Positions 61,087-64,000 of a DNA stretch of 64,000 bases are shown here, one piece after another. Positions within the stretch are counted from its first letter, which is position 1; every line of letters begins with the position of its first letter. The notes under the pieces were generated by a model. That model saw only the letters and a program-made list of their open reading frames with translations. It ran no database searches and was not told the origin of the DNA. The stretch is from CAWCBG01 sp963793845 (GTDB taxonomy: Bacteria; Acidobacteriota; Terriglobia; Terriglobales; Acidobacteriaceae): contig CAWCBG010000010.1 of assembly GCA_963793845.1 (NCBI GenBank), forward strand, positions 1 through 64,000, given 5' to 3'. A program made the position numbers and the translations under genes.

Positions 61087-63186
61087 ATGGCCAATCGTTT
61101 CGGTCGTATGCAGATTGGGCTGCTGTTCCTGACGGCCATTCTGCTCGTAATCACGCTTGCCAGCTCGGCATTCGCTGCCAACGGACGCGTGCTGGCCAAC
61201 AGCACTCCGCGATTCGTGCAGGATGCCCAGAATCTCGGGCCCGAGAATCCCACAAAAGTTATCCCCATCACCGTTCGGCTGCAGCAGCATAATGTTGCCG
61301 AGCGCGATGCATTTATCAATCAGCTCTACACCCCCGGCTCGCCGCAGTATCACCAGTGGCTCACTCCTGCGCAGTATGCCGCTAAATTTGGCCCGACGGC
61401 GCAAGAAGCGGCACTCGTTCAGGATTTCCTCAAATCGCATGGCCTGACAGTGACGGCCGTTCATCAGAATAATTTCTACGTAAACGCGCAGGGCTCCATT
61501 GCCGACATACAGAAAGCCTTCAACGTTCAGATCAATCGATTCAATGTAAAAGGCAAGACGATCTACTCCAACATTTCGAATGCTTCCATCGCTGGCCCTG
61601 CTGCAGAATTTGTAAGTTCAGTGCAGGGTCTGCACCCGGTCTCGATGCAACCACGCTCGATACGTCCGGTCGATCCGGAAACCGGGCAGCCCTATCCCGA
61701 AGTCCCTCTCAACATGAAAAACCAAGCTAAAGCCCTGGCCGGGCCGCCTCCCAGCCTGTATTACGAGAACCAGTGCTGGCGCGCAGTCGAGAGCCACGGC
61801 TTCACGACCGGCAACACCCTGCCGGCCGCCCTCTACACCGGCAACCGCTACGGTGGCGACATTCACGGTGGCACTGGCCATCTGCCTCCCTGCGGCTATG
61901 AGCCGGCAGCCCTGCAAATTGCTTATGGCCTGCAACCCCTCATCAGTGCCGGAAACGACGGAACCGGACAGACTGTGGTGATCGTGGATGCATGGGGATC
62001 CCCTACCGCCACGGCTGACTTTGGTGTTTTCGCCTCCACCTTTGGACTGACGTCAGGAATTTTCGCCGATTACAATCCCTTCGGAGCCGATACGTCGAAC
62101 ACGAGCTGGGCGGGCGAAACGACGCTGGACATCGAGTGGTCGCACGCCATGGCGCCGAGCGCCAATATCGCGTTGGTGCGGTCCATCGACAATTATGACA
62201 ACAACCTCCAGAACGCGATCCAGTGGGCACTGGATAATAGTCTGGGCAATCAGATTTCCAACAGCTACGGCTCCGACGAGTACGAGAACGATGCTGCTGG
62301 CATGCAGTCGTGGGACGACCTGAACGCCGAAGGCGCTGCCCTGGGTGTCTCCATCAACTTCTCGACCGGCGACAGCGGCGATTTCTATCGCGCCGTGGGA
62401 GCCTACACCGTCAGCGTTCCCTCCGACTCACCGCATGCTACCGCTGTTGGTGGCACCAGTGACTTCATCAACGCTGACTACACCATGAAATTCCAGGCCG
62501 GCTGGGGCACCGATCTTACCCGCATCGCAGCTCCGACCACTGGCGCACCCAACGTTCCCCCCGTCTGTGCCAGCACCCTCGCACCTGGCAAGTGCTTCTA
62601 CTTTGGCGGAGGCGGCGGACAGAGCACCTTCTTCGCTAAGCCCACCTGGCAGGGCAGCTTGCCGGGCACCGGACGCCAGCAACCGGATATTTCCATGACA
62701 GCCGATCCGTACACTGGCGTGGAGATCATCTATTCTTACAATCACCCGGGCGTCTACTCCGTCTCGGTGATTGGCGGAACCAGCGCCTCGTGCCCGATGT
62801 TCTCGGGAGTGTGGGCGATCGTCAATCAGAAGAGCCAGCAACTGCATGGCAAGGCGGCAGGCTTGGCCGCGCCGTACATGTACACCATGCCATCCGGTTC
62901 AATCAAAGACGTGAAGCAGAGTTCCGCTTACTCGGGCACGAACCTGACCGGTACCATCTTCACCGGTGGACCGCCAACCTTTTATTCCGCTACCGCCGTC
63001 GTCACGCCGGATATTTCGACGGCCTTCACCAGCGCGTTCTACCAGGGGACTTCAACCCGGTGGTACGCCATCTCGTTCGGCACCGACTCGACCCTGCTGG
63101 TAACCAACGGCTGGGACGATGTTACTGGCGTGGGCACTCCTTATGGAGCGGCCTTCGTCAACGGTGTCGTGAACCAGGTCCATTGA
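61087..63186 (+). CDS. Secreted S53-family serine-carboxyl peptidase (kumamolisin-like)
   Basis: 699 residues. Signal peptide (about 1-31; LLFLTAILLVITLASSAFA), an N-terminal pro-domain (about 40-200; the Pro-kumamolisin activation domain, with RDAFINQLYTPGSPQYHQWL), then the peptidase. Catalytic residues by motif: Glu344 and Asp348 (GETTLDIEW), an oxyanion Asp in FSTGDSGDF, and Ser566 in GGTSASCPMF (S-x3-P). An acid-active endopeptidase outside the cell is typical. AAGGAGA is 7 bases before the ATG at 61087. The terminator is at 63211. The active site is intact. Confidence 0.93.
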   Translation: MANRFGRMQIGLLFLTAILLVITLASSAFAANGRVLANSTPRFVQDAQNLGPENPTKVIPITVRLQQHNVAERDAFINQLYTPGSPQYHQWLTPAQYAAKFGPTAQEAALVQDFLKSHGLTVTAVHQNNFYVNAQGSIADIQKAFNVQINRFNVKGKTIYSNISNASIAGPAAEFVSSVQGLHPVSMQPRSIRPVDPETGQPYPEVPLNMKNQAKALAGPPPSLYYENQCWRAVESHGFTTGNTLPAALYTGNRYGGDIHGGTGHLPPCGYEPAALQIAYGLQPLISAGNDGTGQTVVIVDAWGSPTATADFGVFASTFGLTSGIFADYNPFGADTSNTSWAGETTLDIEWSHAMAPSANIALVRSIDNYDNNLQNAIQWALDNSLGNQISNSYGSDEYENDAAGMQSWDDLNAEGAALGVSINFSTGDSGDFYRAVGAYTVSVPSDSPHATAVGGTSDFINADYTMKFQAGWGTDLTRIAAPTTGAPNVPPVCASTLAPGKCFYFGGGGGQSTFFAKPTWQGSLPGTGRQQPDISMTADPYTGVEIIYSYNHPGVYSVSVIGGTSASCPMFSGVWAIVNQKSQQLHGKAAGLAAPYMYTMPSGSIKDVKQSSAYSGTNLTGTIFTGGPPTFYSATAVVTPDISTAFTSAFYQGTSTRWYAISFGTDSTLLVTNGWDDVTGVGTPYGAAFVNGVVNQVH

Positions 63187-63210
63187 GGTAGGCTCCTTTT
63201 CCTCTGCAGT

Positions 63211-63240
63211 GGGCCGCCTTCGGGCGGCCCGCTTGATTTT
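63211..63240 (+). terminator. Rho-independent terminator after the S53 peptidase gene
   Basis: gggccgcc-ttcg-ggcggccc stem (63211-63230), followed by gcttgatttt. 25 bases after the stop codon. Confidence 0.8.
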
Positions 63241-63305
63241 CAGCCGAGCTTTCGATTGTTCGCGGTCGCCTTCGGTGTTATCGTCGAAGCTATCCCGTTG
63301 CCTCG

Positions 63306-64000
63306 ATGAAGTTCTGCCTCATGCCGTCAACCCACCGACTCCTGTTCGCAATCATGCTCGGCAGCCTGGTCTCGCCGGCGTGGGCCCAGCAAACCCTCGG
63401 CGAACTCTATGCCACTGACGCCAGGGTCAAGGGATCGGTGATCCTCGCAGGTTCGGGCACCAGCGTGCTCAGTGGCTCGGCCATCCAGGCGGGAGCCCAG
63501 GCTGCCACCTTGAAGCTGGAAAGGGGCGGCAGTCTACTGGTATGTCCCGGCACGAACCTGACCATCACGGCCTCGCAAAACGGACGCGCCCTGCTGTTTA
63601 GCGTAAACAGCGGCAACCTCGAGCTCGACTATCCGCTCGGAGCTTCCGCCGACAGCCTGATCACGCCCGACTTCCGTCTCGTGCTCCCCGGTCCGGGACG
63701 TCTGCATGCCGCCCTGCGAATTGATCCGCAAGGTGACACCTGCGTCCAAACCCTGCCCTCGAATTCCACGGCCATCACTGTGTACGAGACCATGGGGGAC
63801 GACACTTACCAGGTCAAGGACGACGAGGCCGTTCTGTTCAAGGGCGGACATATTAAGGGAGTGCTGCCGGCGCACCAGAAGTGCGGATGCCCGGTCCCTT
63901 CAGCGCCTGCTACCCAAGTTGCTAGGGCCGCACCCCCGCCGACACCACCGCAGCCCAAGCCTGAAGCACAAGCAGAAGCGAAGCCTTTGCCCATCGTTCC
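63306..64000 (+). CDS. Secreted hypothetical protein, 3'-truncated by the window edge
   Basis: Open to the window end (231 codons), starting ATG 63306 (ATG 63321 is an alternative). Signal peptide (about residues 10-28; LLFAIMLGSLVSPAWAQ). The body (about 30-170) has alternating hydrophobic strands (VKGSVILAGSGTSVLSGSAI, then SLLVCPGTNLTITASQNGRA, GNLELDYPLG, TPDFRLVLPGPGRL) resembling FecR-like or other beta-solenoid folds; no clear family. KCGCP follows at about 195, and the visible end is a Pro/Ala/Glu-rich linker. Composition and signal peptide support a real secreted protein; function not recognised. Confidence 0.7.
   Translation, partial: MKFCLMPSTHRLLFAIMLGSLVSPAWAQQTLGELYATDARVKGSVILAGSGTSVLSGSAIQAGAQAATLKLERGGSLLVCPGTNLTITASQNGRALLFSVNSGNLELDYPLGASADSLITPDFRLVLPGPGRLHAALRIDPQGDTCVQTLPSNSTAITVYETMGDDTYQVKDDEAVLFKGGHIKGVLPAHQKCGCPVPSAPATQVARAAPPPTPPQPKPEAQAEAKPLPIV

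Overview
The window reads as a chromosomal segment of an acidobacterium (Acidobacteriota, probably class Terriglobia). This is inferred from the mix of genes: secreted S53 (kumamolisin-like) peptidase, PEP-CTERM proteins with a C-terminal sorting tail, a GC-rich composition, an F1 operon without atpB/atpE, and intergenic hairpins and repeats of a type I associate with Acidobacteria. No search was run. Most of the window is core housekeeping sequence with little sign of transfer.

Layout. 1-3.6 kb: end of treZ (trehalose synthesis) and lepA. 3.9-10 kb (minus): skp and bamA (outer-membrane assembly) and a molybdopterin oxidoreductase. 10.1-12.1 kb: a trans-sulfuration-type PLP enzyme and a small conserved hypothetical. 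12.36-12.8 kb: tRNA-Ser(GCT), a perfect 20-bp tandem duplication and the remnant of a tyrosine integrase. 12.8-21 kb: secreted proteins (a 790-residue triple-repeat protein, an M1-like metallopeptidase, a PEP-CTERM protein with a sigma-54-type promoter, and a Pro/Ser-rich protein). 20.9-21.4 kb: a peroxiredoxin whose peroxidatic cysteine codon is TGA followed by a bacterial SECIS-like hairpin, so probably a selenoprotein. 21.4-28.1 kb: rel/spoT, two SDR-type proteins, an RNase HI-like protein, a phosphoesterase and an orphan ABC ATPase. 28.2-32.1 kb: a B12-binding radical SAM protein with a frameshifted C-terminus and a hybrid histidine kinase. 32.25-33.66 kb: a complete ISNCY/IS1202-like insertion sequence with doubled terminal repeats and a 17-bp target duplication, inserted beside the likely rplU promoter.

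33.9-40.8 kb (plus): rplU-rpmA-obg-nadD-rsfS-rlmH, a secreted amidohydrolase and serS. 40.9-51.7 kb: a cupin, an arsR-AHSA1-VOC operon with an apparently near-leaderless promoter, a GT39-like membrane protein, a minus-strand group (glutamine-amidotransferase-like hydrolase, plsC, folC), a ParE/RelE-type toxin-antitoxin pair, yqeY, and a class V aminotransferase followed by serA. 51.9-58.7 kb (minus): ATP synthase genes b'-b-delta-alpha-gamma-beta-epsilon, interrupted by a four-helix-bundle (S23-type) gene with repeats at both ends; atpD carries an apparent 1-base deletion. 58.8-64 kb: a MacB-type permease, a second PEP-CTERM protein, an S53 peptidase and a secreted protein that runs off the end.

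Two probable indel frameshifts (atpD, radical SAM) suggest that some are sequencing or assembly errors. The TGA in the peroxiredoxin is not of that kind: it is an in-frame codon exactly at the active site. The most interesting items are this candidate selenoprotein, the S23 gene inserted in the atp operon with its flanking low-complexity repeats (similar repeats overlap stop codons elsewhere in the window), and the precisely bounded insertion sequence next to a ribosomal-protein promoter.
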